This document shows, piece by piece, positions 1-13,700 of a DNA stretch of 64,000 nucleotides. Where the stretch lies: the NCBI GenBank assembly GCA_000181795.3, contig CM012953.1, positions 12,961,520 to 13,025,519 of the forward strand, written 5' to 3'. The first letter of the stretch is position 1, and each line of letters starts with the position of its first letter. This DNA is from Trichinella spiralis. Lineage: Eukaryota; Nematoda; Enoplea; Trichinellida; Trichinellidae. The notes beneath the pieces are model-generated. The model searched no databases, was not told where the DNA came from, and saw only the letters and a program-made list of their open reading frames with translations. Position numbers and translations under genes: made by a program.

Positions 1-647
1 AGTAGCAAAATAATTTTTCCACAGTTCTTGCATGTCTAATGCACTTTATATGACGATTTTTGTAACAAGAGTAGCGTAATATTTTTTCTCTATTTAATTT
101 TTTTAATGTTCAAAAGTGCAGGATTTGTTTTAGCAATGATCCCCTGCAACTGAAAATTGTACACTTATTGTTGTATTGAAAGAAATGCATGTTTATGAAT
201 TGTTTATAATGCTAATAAAAAATATTTTTAAAATAGTTATTTACTTACTTACATCAAAAAACGTGTATAAAATATTTATAAATTTAATAAATACATATAT
301 CTCTATTTAAAATTGCACTTCAAGTTTCGTTTATGTCAATCAGACAAACTTTATTTCAATCAACAGACAAACAAATCGCTTTGCAATAAACATGTAAAAT
401 CTATAAAACTTTTATTAAGAAAAATTAACATGAACATTAAATTCAACAAAAAAAGTATAATGAAACTGCCAGTTATTGGCAAGAAAAAAAAGAAACACTT
501 GATTTTACGGTGAAATTCAAACACAATACAGTACACCAATTGTTGCAACCGCATAACAATACATAAAATTTACTTAACCAGATGCAAAGCAACACCCGCA
601 TTGCTGATGCATCTAATTTGTTCATGCGCTCGCATAATTTTTTTACT

Positions 648-3600
648 TCAACTTGTTACTCCTTGGCAGGTGTTTTGTACAATTTCTGTAAATGACTGAT
701 CAAGGCAACGATGCAAATCAGCAAATGATACAATCAACACGTTCTGCTCGTCCCTGGACATCAGCATTATCTTTTCCGCTACTCCTGCGTCAAGCTAAAT
801 ATACAACATATGATAAAGCAAACCTGCTAGCATAAGCAAGTAGTATCTTTTAAATATTCATAAAATGAAATCGATGTATAATTTAAAACTCATACTACTA
901 AGTTGAAATTCAATTATTAAACATCGAGAGAAAAAAATTTTCTCCATTAAAACCACCTATTAATTATATTCTATTCAACATTCAACCGCTATTAGAATAC
1001 AATAAATATTACATATTAATTAAAATAATCGAATAATTTCAAATCTATTAGATATCCCATTCTAAAAAAATATAATAAACTATAAAAAATACTTTATTTA
1101 AACACTGAATAATGTGGCCCAAGTCCAACCAAGGACTTCCATCTTCCGTGACTTGATGAAAAACGTAATCACGAAACAGCTTCAACAGATAACGATCTCC
1201 AGTTTCAGACCACTGTGGATCCATTCCAAGTCTAAAAAAATGAAATAATATTTAAAACAACAACAATAGCAAGGTATTTTTATCGTTTCATCTATTTCTT
1301 ACATGGGCCGTTCGTTGACAGTTGCTAACTTGCACAAGATACGAAATAAGCGTCCGTTTTCCATTTCCTGCAACATTTTCAATAAAAAACAAGACAATAA
1401 TCGTAACGTTCATGAATAACAGAATTAAAAAATTCATTATTCAAATTTTTCATAAATAAAAACATCAACAATGATCATAATAATGAAAACTAACTTTTAT
1501 CAGTTCGTTTTCCAACATGTCTACTCGCATCAACCATGAATCGAGATGGCTAAAAAATCTGGCACCAATCATTGGCATGATTTCCATCACGTTTTTCGAC
1601 CTTTGTCCGTGAAGTAAATATCTAAAATGAAATTTTCATTTTCAATAACACTAACAGAAAAATTATTCAATTAATTCATTAATTTGTTTACAAAATCAAA
1701 TTTTTCAGATCCGCTGAATAGTGACGAGAGAGAAATTCCATTGAAGATGCGAAGTTAGCTTGCTGCAGAGGAGACAAATTGCCACAAGCGAGTGAGAAAA
1801 TTAGCTGTCCCAAACCAACCAGATCATCTTGCTATAAACAAAAGCGAACAATAATCTTTCTTTTTTTTTCATTGCACTTAAAAGTGAAATAATTACTTGA
1901 TAACGTGATATTAATACGTGATTGTTCTGCGTTTGTTCAAAAGTGAGCACATCGAAAATAGAGCAACAATTCAAAAGAATTCTGAAAGAGAAACAAATAT
2001 AATAAACCAATTTATCATAAATATGATCAGAAATAATTAAATAATTAACCTAGATTTTCCAACAACGAGTATTTTAGAAGGGTCAATTGTTCGAGCAGCC
2101 AAACCGGCACTGTGAATAACCCTCAGTGCGGAACAAATGTTAATCACATACGACCACAGCAGACTTTCTGCAATTGGTTTGTTTTCCACTGTTGAATCTG
2201 AAAAATTAAGTTATTATAAATAATACTGCAAAAGCCAAAACAATTCCCAAAACTCACTTTTCGAAGTTGGGTCATACGTGGTGATATTATCTCTATTTTG
2301 AAAATTGTTGTTTGACTTGCATTGCTTTTGACTGCTGAAATGTCTGCTTTTCAAGGTCTCCGCACCTGGGTAATAATCGAAGACAAATATCAAAGCTGAA
2401 AAATCAATCCTTTCAAAAATTAATATCAACCAAATAAATCATTAATATACAAAGCATACAATTGTCGCCAAAGGCTTTGTTTGTAAATGCTTCTTTCACT
2501 CCAACCACATTTGGACTGCTTACTTTGGTTTTCCACTGATAAACTGCTGATAAAGCGTTGCTATTTACGACCCGAAATCCTACAAAAATAAGTTAATTAA
2601 TATTTTTATTTTAAAGATACAACATCATTCGGCTAACCGTGCAAACGCCTCAAACAATAATACAGTCCATCATCGGCCAAAACAGCTTTGTAAGCTGTTG
2701 TCACTAAACAAAAGTAACCATTCTGTTGCATCATTGGATTAGTCGTCACTTCTTCCAATGGTAAAAGCTTGTAATAATTATCCACTTTTTGAGGGACATC
2801 TTAAAAAAATAAATGTAACGTGAAATTTTATGCGTTGCATTCAAACACCTTACCATGATATTCATACGAATATGAATGTGGACAATTCAATTGTTGTCTT
2901 GCTTGCAATTCCTATTAACATTCTTTTGTCACTAATGATAAGAAAAGATGAATTTCTACTTAACTGCTTTCAGTTCAGCACAAATCGAAAAACAAGATGC
3001 ATCGGATTTGCAATATGCAGGGTTGGACAGGTATGATGGTGCACCATTATACAAATAATGCCCAGCAGCGGACTAAAATGCAAAAATGAAAATTATAAAA
3101 TAAACAAATGCAATAACCTTAAAAAATATCAACATACTCCGTCATAAGGAAAACTTTTCTGACCTTCATTGCTATAAAAATATGTGACCCCATTTATGCA
3201 GTCCTATGAGAAAATAAATCGTAATAAAAAATGATCAGATAATAAAATAACATGCTTACATGCTCAACAAAACAATTGTTTCCCTGATGATCTTTACCAG
3301 TATAATTATAGAGTGAACTAGTAGTTAATGTGTTGCAACCTGCAAAAATGTCAAAAAGAAAAATATATATATATATATATATATATAAAACGAAAACAAT
3401 AACGTATCACATATTATTACCCGCTGAGACGGCATTAAATTGAGAATATTCGACATTAGCAGTACCAAACACATCATATCTATTCGATAAGGCGTTGTCA
3501 AAATCAACACGACCAACCTCAGCACTTGTTGTCTATAATTATTATTAATAGAAAAAAGAAAATAATACAATAATAAGCTTACCACTTTGTTAAGAGAGAA

Positions 3601-4146
3601 GTTGGCAAATTTTTCTATAAACTGACCTTCTATTACAGAGTCGGATGATTCGCAATTCTCCGGCAAGACAGACTGATTTTTAGCAGGAGTCTGAAATCGC
3701 AAAGAGGAGGAGGAATCACAGGAATGCAGTGCGGTTCGATGATGAGGCATATAAACTATGCTCTGACTGTTGCTATTATTTGTCGTTAAATTTAAAGGAT
3801 AATCGACAACATGATTTCCATACAACCATTTACTTCCTGATTCTGCCATCATATTTGAATCACATTTAAAAGAGCCATTGCTATTAGGAAATCTGCAGTT
3901 TGGATCAGCTGTGAAATATGAAGTACCCATTTTGACAGATCGATTGCACAATGAGGATTGAAATGCAGGTCGAGATAAAACAGTTTGGTACTGTGAGAAG
4001 ACAGCTGAATGCTGATGATGGGCATTTGCAGCAGCATGTTCTATTATTAAAAAATGTTATTGATTTCATATTGAAAAACTTTTCGAATACCTACCTGTAC
4101 GTGAACTGCCAGCGGCCGCGTTAGTAACACTTTGAGAGTAGTTCAT
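648..4146 (-). CDS. PAN3: PAN3, pseudokinase subunit of the PAN2-PAN3 poly(A) deadenylase (about 16 exons)
   Basis: Regulatory subunit that recruits the PAN2 nuclease to poly(A) tails in the cytoplasm for the first step of mRNA deadenylation. The conserved pseudokinase and C-terminal domain are read across short introns. N-lobe: YKLLPLEEV then [19 protein letters not shown] (about 2640-2800). Next come [12 protein letters not shown] and [19 protein letters not shown] (2350-2540), the family's signature string. Then [20 protein letters not shown] (2060-2160), [18 protein letters not shown] (1090-1160), and a terminal exon with [20 protein letters not shown] ending in TGA at 648-650. The start at 4146 gives [17 protein letters not shown]; exon 1 (4146-4095) joins exon 2 (4040-3583) in phase, followed by about 140 poorly conserved residues. 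I could not find the CCCH zinc finger of many PAN3 proteins. The first exons are less certain than the kinase part. One intron carries a (TA)n tract at 3364-3387. Confidence 0.93.
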
Positions 4147-6192
4147 TAATAATCTTTCTTTGCAAAATTATGAATATACCAACACTCGCTTGCAGAAAAA
4201 ACTTGTCAAAAAAGCATCTAAAATCTAAAATATTTATCTAACACTGTGCCGCATATTCAAAAAATAACAAATACCCTTTATATTTGATAGGTAAAAATTC
4301 ACTTTTGCTAATTAAGCACTTTTCATAAAAGTGTAAGAACAACACCACCTTCTAAAACTTAAACCACAACCTTAAACTTTATAAACATACAGAAGCCTAT
4401 ATATCTGAATTGCAGGTTAATAGTTGTTTTTGTTTTGTCATACTGTATCTAACTGGTAAAAAACTAATTTCTAAATATAATTACTATATATTTTTTTGCA
4501 AAATTCTGATAAATATATTTTTATTTAAGTTTGCTTTATCCTTTATTTTGAATCTAACTTTGAGAAATACAAGAAAACAAAGAAACGAAGATTGTAGGAT
4601 AATATCATTATAAAATTACAATTACTAATAGTAATATAAATTGTAAAACGCATACATATAAATAGACAAATTAAATCATTGCAAAAGTATCATTGCTTAA
4701 GCAATCGTTTTTCGAAAACAACATGTTTTATCTAATACAGTATCTGGCATTACATTGATTGGCCGCATTTTCGCGATAAATCTAAAATTTATAATTCACT
4801 GATAATGATATTAAACTTCAGCTTCAATTTCATCTTCAAAAGGCAAATTAAAATTTTATTCTACTAAAATTGCTTTTAATTTTTGATTTTTTTACATATG
4901 TGTTATATAACTGAGTATCATGATTAATTAATGCACGGATTTTGTATTCAAAACGTGAATTTTATGCACATCAAATGTATAAAAATCAAACAAATACAGC
5001 TTAACTTCCATTAAATATCAAACAACACTTTTAAAAGTGTAATTATAAGACATGAGAGTAATAATACAAGGTAAAAATGCAAAAATTAATTTTTAATTAA
5101 TTTCATAATTAAAGCGCTTGAAGTAACTTACAATAACAATAATGATACTGCTTTAATTTTTATTTCTCATCTTTTTTGATGTTTTTAGCAAGCATTTTAT
5201 TTATTACGTGATATTTCAATGCTTTATACGTTTTATTTTAAAGTTTATAATTTATGAAGAAATTAATATTTTATAATGAAAAACATACAAACAGCATGTT
5301 TAAAATTTACATTTTGAACAGTTTGAAGTACTTTAACAATTGTACTTAGTTTTCATAATTTCATATTGTAGTTACTTTTGCGTCTTTTAATTTGTTGCAT
5401 TCAAAATATTTCGGTAATTCATTATAATAACTTAGATAAATCCATATTATATGTTTATAAATTTAATTCAATTCTTTTAATTAATTCGCATGGCACTAAT
5501 GTATTTTTTTACATATACATTTATGAATAATAATAATTTTTATATTATTTATATTAAAATCTAAAATAACAATGGATTTTAATTATTGAAAAAAAAAATT
5601 TTTTTTGTTTTATCATTTATTAAGACTTTTTATTTATTAATAAGAAGAGTTATTTGTGTGAGTGTTCTGAAAATATACTTTAAGAAAAGTTAGAAATATT
5701 TAAAATTCATTAAATAATCAAACTGATAGCAGTTTTAAATTTAATTTATTGGAATATGTAATGCAATCTTTATTTGAAAATTTTCGTATAAAATCGGAAT
5801 TTAAATTTTTTGAGTGTTTTTGATCGTGTAGCATTTTCACAGTTTTTCATCGTAACGATAGAAAATTAAATTTTGACTTCTCTTTAGATTGATAATATAT
5901 TTATAATGACGAAGACGGTGATGTTATTGTTCAAAAATCTATTAATGAATTTGTATAATAATATTTTTTGATTTCATGTTAACTAACTGATAAATTGGGT
6001 TTTCGCTGTTTCTAAAGGTGTTTTTTGATTTGTTGCATTATTTTTATCAATTTAACATCTGTTAAAAGTTTATAAAGTTTGAAATTTCACTTTGATTAAT
6101 CCATTTACAAATTTTGATAAATTACTGTTTTTATTTTAATGAATATTATGCAAATTAAATTTTATAGATTCGTGAATGTGTAATTGACGTGA
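4147..6192. other. Divergent intergenic region between PAN3 and MEAF6
   Basis: Two kilobases of AT-rich DNA with many poly-A/T runs lie between the head-to-head starts of PAN3 (-) and MEAF6 (+), so both promoters must lie here. Open frames inside (for example 4410-4613) are short, rich in F, I, K and N, and have no matching splice signals. I see no repeat family or RNA gene. Confidence 0.6.
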
Positions 6193-7014
6193 ATGGCCCA
6201 ACCAGACAACGATGATAATACGGAAATGTTGAATGGTGTAAAGAAAGTTTATCATCTGCAGGATGTGATTACAGGACTTCGAAAGAAAGTATACGATCTG
6301 GAAACGACATATATTGAAAGTACTATGGATTTTGGTAATGTTATTCAGGGATGGGGGAAAGCGCCAAGACCAGCGGATATGTACGATGTGTTTTGAACAA
6401 TGTGCTCATTTATTTTAACTTAGTTATTTTAGTAGTAAAGCACAGAAAAAAAGAAAGCGTGTACGCGAAGCAGATCGCATTTTTTCGTCCAGTTTGGATA
6501 GTGTAAAAGTTTTCAGTTGATTGTCAAGGTTCTTTTAATACGTTATATTCGATTTAGAAAGGCGTTTATGTGAAGTTAGAAAATTCTTTTATGTGTAAGT
6601 AATTTACTTTATGTTTGAATTAATTTTGTTTAACTACATAATTCAGAGATTTCTTTCTTTATAATGCCCGGCATTATATTATATTTATTATATCATGTTA
6701 TGTTATCACGTAGTATAGTAATATATAATGATGTTATAATTTTTTGTTATGTTATGTTATATTGTCATAATATTTTTGATTTGATGAATACTTTATTTAA
6801 TTTTGACATTTTTTCATTATTATTGAAGTGTTATGTTTTATCGTTTGAGAAAAATTTGTTTAATTTAGCTGCTTCCATCCCAACGTGTAGTCAGAATTTG
6901 ACTTTGCCAGGCAGTAATGGATTACCTGAGACTGCTGATAATACTTCATCTGCGAGAACAACAGTACGGCCTCCAGAAAAGTTGAATAAGCAACGTAAAT
7001 CTACAGATAACTAG
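6193..7014 (+). CDS. MEAF6: MEAF6/Eaf6, subunit of MYST-family histone acetyltransferase complexes (3 exons)
   Basis: Small scaffold subunit of NuA4, HBO1 and MOZ-type histone acetyltransferase complexes, acting in the nucleus. Exon 1 (6193-6380) encodes an N-terminal helix containing GLRKKVYDLETTYIES, then FGNVIQGWGK, matching the Eaf6 pattern LERQIYxFExSYLExT...GNIIRGW. Exon 2 (6433-6500) encodes SKAQKKRKRVREADRIFSSS, the basic C-terminal block expected in this family. Exon 3 (6869-7014) encodes a Ser/Thr/Pro-rich tail ending TTVRPPEKLNKQRKSTDN and stops at TAG. Phases join exactly (188 + 68 + 146 nt = 134 codons with stop), giving 133 residues, near the usual Eaf6 length. The exon 2 acceptor is ambiguous by 3 nt (AG at 6432 or 6435); both keep the frame. 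An AATAAA lies near 7121. The family is clear from the GW and KRKxREADRxFS blocks; the exon 2/3 junction is inferred. Confidence 0.86.
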
Positions 7015-7161
7015 ACACTTTTTTACTCATAAATTGGTATAAATGATTTGATAAAACATTTCGGTGAATTATTTTAATGTACTTTTTATCAAAAAATTAA
7101 TTATAATTGAAATGTATTCAAAAATAAATTATTTTGGTTCTTTGTATCGTTGTTAGAAATT

Positions 7162-9262
7162 TCATTTTCTCACAATTCTGGGAAACTGATCAAGCCATGG
7201 TTCTACAGAATCATAATAATCATAAGCAAATGGATCCAAATATGTAAAAGATAGAAATGATTGTTGAGAATTTGGCTGTGCATTTTCTGTCCATTTTCTG
7301 TACGTTTTAGAGCAAAATTCGCATCCAGTAAAGCCAGCTTCTTGTAAACTCATTTGACTAAATACCCGTTGGGTTTCTTTGTTGAATGACAAGCTTGCTT
7401 TTAATCTACGAGCTTCTTTTATCGTGGGCAACGTTTTTGCTCTGGTTTCTGGAACATAAGGTCTCTTTACAATTATTGGATTGTCCTTTGAGAGTGGGTG
7501 ACAATTTTGGTTTTTATCGTTTCTGTGACAGTTGTTCTCTGTAGGTTTGATATGCTGTTGGACATTTTCAATAAAACTATTTGCAACAACAAGTTGTAGT
7601 TCATGTTGTTGCTTTTGCTGTGGTGCAGTGTGAGCAGATTTAAGACAGTGATGATCGTCTTTGTTCTTGAATGTTGAAAACCCGTGACAAATTTCTTCAC
7701 ATTTTGGATTCTTTTCTAATTCATTTGTCAATGGTTTGAATGACAACAATTTCACTGCCTGACCAATGGCCGTCGACGTGTCTGATTGGTCAGTTTCAGC
7801 CATTGTTGATATACGATCTTCACTTGATGACGAATAAATGGAATTTTCAAATGGTAATAAATAGCCATCAGAAATAGAATATAACTGAAAAATTCATATT
7901 GTATATGTAATGTTGAATAGAAAAATAAAAATTGTAATATATTTTACTTGGGAATGGAAAATTTTTTTCTTTTGAGATGGAATGCGATTTAACTTTTTTC
8001 CAATACACATCAACAAAATGCAGATAATCTAAAATAATAATTTTTAAAATGGAGTGTAACAAATTTTTGCTAAATATGATCTAAAGAAATAATTTGACAT
8101 GCGTGCAATTTAATATTGAATTTGCTTTCATTTTTTATGTAATTAGTTAACTGATATGATTATTTAATATATGATAATATCTGCATTGCTAAATTGCAGT
8201 TATATAAGTTTCTGGCGTTATGTACATAATGTGAACAGGTAAACATGTTAACATTATATATTATTTTATTGAATTTAGAAATGATGTATATATAACAATG
8301 ACTAATATTTTTTAAATTTATTTTATAATTTAAGTTATTTATTTATATCAAACTTAATTTTAAAATTACATACATTTCCAACACTGCGTAGTAGATAGAA
8401 AATTAATAAGGAAAATCCAAGCGTGCTGTCAGATTCCTAAAATCACAAATAATTTCAACATGTAATACTAAAAAATGAAATACTAGTAATAAAAATAAGT
8501 AAATGTTATTTAAAACAAATTATTATCATTGGAAAGTAGAAAAGTAGGATATGCTATTATATTCATTTATATTCTCAGAAATGAAATTATATAAAATAAT
8601 CTGAAATTATTATCATTTATAAGTTTCAGAATTTACAGACATAGGTTGTAGTTTAATCATGAGTAATGTTATCATTGAGTTTAATCAAGTTATGTTCTAA
8701 ATAGCAGCAAATAAACTCATCAAATATTATTTCCTAAACAGTTGGTCAGATAGATAATCATTTACTGGTCTCAATATATGTTAATCATTTGAAGAAAGAA
8801 CTTTACTGTTAGCAAGATGCATATCCAGATGTTGAGACCACATTCGGGAAGTACTGAAGAAAGCAAAAAAAGAACCCAAGCGTAAGACATTATGTCAACA
8901 AGCTGAAGAAAAAGTACATTTTTAAAACTTTTATTATGCAAAAGTAGAAAAGTAAATTACTTTGGTGTTAGTACACAAAGCTAACATTAAAGAAAGTGCA
9001 AAAATAGCCAAATACAAAAACACAGCAATATAGAAAGGAACAATCGGCGACTCTGCAAAATAATTAAAGTTCAATCCATATTTTCTGTATCAGAACTTTT
9101 ACCTGTGAATTTCAACAGCAGCCATACTGTAAGGCAAAATGTTGCTCCATATATAACCTGTTGGAGATATTAAAATGAAATTATTATTTGAAAAAAAAAT
9201 CTAAATACCATTTGATAAACGGCAGTTGCAAGACAAATAAATTTTGAAGTTTGTCGAAGCAT
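7162..9262 (-). CDS. Uncharacterised four-transmembrane protein with a long polar C-terminal tail (7 exons)
   Basis: I do not recognise the family. Seven exons join in frame with GT-AG borders: 9262-9209, 9157-9103, 9052-8961, 8902-8807, 8436-8374, 8028-7948 and 7884-7162, giving 387 residues. The first six encode a membrane domain with four hydrophobic segments: about residues 8-33, 37-63 (containing FYIAVFLYLAIFALSLMLAL), 69-97 (SYAWVLFLLSSVLPECGLNI) and 105-130 (LGFSLLIFYLLRSVGNIICI). A basic stretch, CIGKKLNRIPSQKKK, follows. The last exon encodes about 240 polar residues, with a His/Gln-rich part and a basic part PYVPETRAKTLPTIKEARR, and ends DQFPRIVRK. ATG at 9262 is the first in-frame Met; upstream exons cannot be excluded. 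It is convergent with MEAF6, 148 bp apart. Topology predicts an integral membrane protein with a cytosolic tail; function is unknown. Confidence 0.72.
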
Positions 9263-10730
9263 TATTGCTTTAGCGATAAATTGCAACCTGAAAACTGTTT
9301 CAAATTATACTAAAAGCAATGTAAAGCAGCCGTAAACTATTTTGGTAAGTTTCCTGGAGGGTGGTACCATTCTGCTTTGTATAGAACTTCAATTTGAGTA
9401 GCACTTAATGTGCTATTCAAGAAATGTATACATTGTTGAGGTGCTGGTGCCACGAATTTTGCTACAGGTCACTGTATGTTCAGCACACTGTTCACTTGTA
9501 TTCATTGCTTATTTGTTTATAGATGAAACGAAATTTTCAAACATTAAAATTTATTTCATATTTAATTTGCAAGTATTAATCCAAGTGATATTATTGATTT
9601 CTCAGTTGATCACTTGAATTTGGTTAAACTGAAATGCTGATTTACAATTTTTCAAGTGCATTTTGAAGTAATTAGTGACGACTAGCTTTTTTGAGATTTT
9701 AGGACTTTAATTATTTATCCATAAAATATGAATCTGAAATTTAAATGCTCTTTATTGCATGTGCAGAAAGATATGCTGTTAATTGTGTAATACTGGGTTA
9801 ATTTCAAAAAATAAGCAAATACTGACATATATAAAGTAAAATTGAAAATGAATATAATTATAAATATATGTATATGAAAGAACTCGTTTTATGTACCTCT
9901 ATTTATTTATTTATTATAATAGCAATCATAAATTAATATCTTTATACTTTAAAAATGCAATATTCTTAGCAATTTCATATTCGGGCATCCGTAAATATAA
10001 ATGTAAAGCAATATACATCATGTGAATAAATTAAAAAATTAATATTTAAATTTATTATTATTATTATTAAACCTATTATGAATAAACTAACAGTAATGTC
10101 ATATAATAAAATAATAATATTGCAATGTATTATCAAATTGAATAAAAAATATTCATAATGTTTAAAATCTAAAAACATGTAAAAAATTTATGAAATAAAT
10201 TTGAATATGCATGCCCAACGCTGCACTTTTCAGTTAATTTTGTTTTGATAAGAAATATAAGCATAAAATAGATTTTGTTGAATGCCATATTCTATTTGAC
10301 ATTTTATTTTATGCAAAACACAATAGCGAATTGATATTATTCATCAATAAAACAAAATAAAAAGGCAAGGAGTGTAATTATTAATACTAAAGCAAGTGAA
10401 CGGTCAATTTTTCCTATATGCAACTGCTTTGTAAATGCTGAAAAATGAAACTGCTCTTACTGTAAATTAGATGGAATGTTTACTAACTTTTAATATTTAA
10501 AATCTAGTAAAATTCTCGGCTTATTGCATTTTTTGTATGAATTTTAAGCATAAAATTCAAATAAAACGCTATTTTAGTTCACATATTATTTTGCAGTCAA
10601 ATGATTGGTGGTTTTCATGATAAAGTTTTTTACATACATTTCACCATTACATACTTATATTTACTTTCTTTAGCAAGATATTTTTACAGCATTTTCTATT
10701 AAAGATTTTTTTATGAACCATAAATTTTTA
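9263..10730. other. Intergenic region with one weak candidate exon
   Basis: AT-rich spacer upstream of the four-pass membrane protein and downstream of the cysteine-module gene. The part at about 9320-9500 has a more balanced base composition. On the minus strand it carries a 42-codon open stretch (9465-9337) containing APAPQQCIHFLNSTL and YKAEWYHPPGNLPK, ending in TAG and preceded by a possible acceptor. This could be a terminal exon of an unresolved gene or promoter-proximal sequence. No gene is seen between 9500 and 10730. Confidence 0.3.
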
Positions 10731-13700
10731 TTATTTTATTTTGCATAGTGAAAGATGGAAATTAGCATCACACTGACAATTCGTCCATAAGCATTTGCAT
10801 TTGTTTCTAAAAAAATATTTTAAGTTTATTAAAAAAAATAAGTTAAATTTGAATTGAATTAATTGCTACTTCTGTTAATAACTTTGCATATACTTAATTG
10901 TGATTTTGCATTTTCATAGATTTATTCTTGAATGTACATAATAATAAATGTGTGCTTGTGTAAATGATCATAAATAAGTGCTTTCATAAGTAAAATTTTA
11001 ACAATGAATCTTATAAGCTAATTATTTTTCAATAAAAATGAGTAACCAGCATAAACAACTTAACAAAAACTTAAAATATTATAAAATCACGCATCAAAAT
11101 ATGAAATATTGTTCATGAAATTAGTATTCTTGTTGTACTGGTGTCAGCTTGCATCCAGAAAGCGATATTTTCTGTCTATGGCCATACCAGATGTAATCAG
11201 CATGCACTGTTCAGTCGGATTTCTGACCCGAACGATGCATTGTCCTGTAATATCATCGAATACGCAGTATCTTCACAGTCATTTTTATCTTTCCTTGTTT
11301 GTGTCCCTTGAGGACATTTTTTCACTATAAAAAATTATTTTAAATAAAATACCAAAAAAATTTAAATATTAGTAATTGTCATATACTGCAATGCCGCTTG
11401 TAGCGATAGAGGTTTTCAGCACAGACACAAATTTTTCGATCAGCACGTTTTTGACATGAAGATGCTGCGCAGTTGAGCATACATTCAGCATTATCAGAAC
11501 AAGGCTCTCCTGGAGCTCTGGCTAAAACACGAAGTATCAAATAAAATAAAATAAAATTTTATTTAATTTATTGTTATGAAACATACGGGAAATGCACACT
11601 CCAGAAATGCATTTCTCATGTGATCGTTTATTGCATTCTGCACTGCTGGTGCAGTTTCTCCAGACTCTTTGAATTTCTTCACTAATGGGGCTATCGTTCG
11701 CAATTAAGTCAAGAAATTCACCATTAGAACCTAAAAAATATTTCAAAATTTTTATTTTTAATAATTTTTGCTTACTTTTATACAGTACCTGATGCTTTTG
11801 GAGGTGGACGAAGAACACAAGTCCCTCTCATTGGCTTTGCAGGTGTTAAGCAAGTACACAGCTGATTGTGACAGCTGGCTAATTTACTTTTGGCTCCATT
11901 GCATTCTTCTGAATTTGTGCATTTGCTTCCTGGTGATTTTGCAATTGGAACTCCTGAAGAATAGAGAAATGAAAGAAATTTTGTCTTTATTATAAAAATT
12001 CTTTACTGTGTCAATAATTTAGTTATAATAAATGAGTTTTACATTCTGTCATAACTGAAACAAGTTCAAATTTTGAAAAAATGATGTTTAAATTAGTAAG
12101 CATAACATCTATTTTAATGTAAATTGATAAGATATAAATAATAAAAATGCCAACCTAACATTCTGACATTACTTCCTGATCCAGTATCAGATGTCAAGAA
12201 TGCTTTCGAAGTTGTAGGAGGTCCGCAACATTGTCCAGAAATGCATTGCATGCCATCTGGACACAAGCTGTTTACACAAAGGCCATAATACATTGTACCA
12301 GCTGGACAAGCTGCAAGAATATAATTGCTGTGGAAGAAAAATAAAAATTATTTTAAATTATATTACATCCAGTTTCGACTCCGCCAGTCAGTGGGCAGCA
12401 GTTGTAGCCATCGATACAAATCAAAGATTGGCGAGAACATTGAAAGTCAGCTGTGCATGATTCTGTTGGAAGGCTTCCATCAGGGCATATATCTACAATT
12501 TAAACAATTTATGGCAAAATTTTAAAATGACTAAATTTTTGACTGCATACCAGTCACTGGCGGTCCATCATCTTGGCAACAAAAGTTTTCTGGGGTACAT
12601 GAGTAACCAATTGCGCAAAGTCCACCTATGCATGGTCCTACTGATTTGCTTCCATCACCACAAACGCCTAAATTATTAAATTAAAATTTTCATTGTTTTT
12701 TCAAGGTAAAAGACCTCCTATTCCAGGACTGAAGCTTCCTTGAGGACAACAAAGATTTCCAGTTGTGCACGTAAACCCAACTCCGCATAAACCGTTAACA
12801 CACGGTCCTACTGGAATGGTTCCATCCAAACAAAAGGCTAAAATTAGTGTATCGTTTAAATAAATAGTAAATTATCATGTATTAATAAAAATTAGATTTA
12901 TTATTTTATTAATGTGCTAATAAGATTGAACTTTATGAATATAAACAGCATGACAGTATTAAAACAGCTCATCAAGATCTTTAAAATATACTTTAACAGT
13001 ACAAAATAGTAGTGTTATTGTATTCTTCATGGAACAGTTTACACTGATGCAGACTGAAATAAATAATTTATAAAATCAGTTTTCTGGACCAGTTATTAAA
13101 AAATATCAAAATATATACTGATCTAAGATTTATAGATTTTCTTAACTTCATTTAAAATAAATTGCAAATCTTACTTGGTTGAGTTGCACCTGTGCAACAT
13201 ATGTTTGCGCCGGCTAAACAAGTAAAGCCAGCTCCACATAAACCATTAATGCAAGCTCCAGCAGGCTGTTTCCCATCAGGACATAGTCCTTAAAATGATC
13301 AAATAAAAATAATATTTACATTACAAGACGTTATTTCCAGAAAATAAATAAATAAGTACCAGGTATAATCGAAACAGGGCAGCAGACGTTGTCAGCAGTG
13401 CATGTAAAACCAGGTCCACATTGCCCTTTAACACATTTACCTTGAGGTTGAAGCCCATTTGGACAAAGTTCTAAAAGATTAATAATGTGTAAAATTATGA
13501 AAAGACATATATATAAAGATATAAATTACTCGTTTCTATTAAGCTGGTTGCACAGCAAACGTTTGATACGCAATAAAAGCCCAAGCTGCATTGTCCACCT
13601 AAACATGAACTTACTGGCTGACTGCCATCAGGGCAAAGCTCTAAAAATAATAAAGAGATGTATGCTTTATGCATTTGTAATTTAAATTATTGCTAATGGA

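Noticed and set aside
3325-3951. Long minus-strand frame continuing beyond PAN3 exon 2
   Set aside because: It reads through the donor at 3583 into intron sequence; the conserved PAN3 reading needs the splice.
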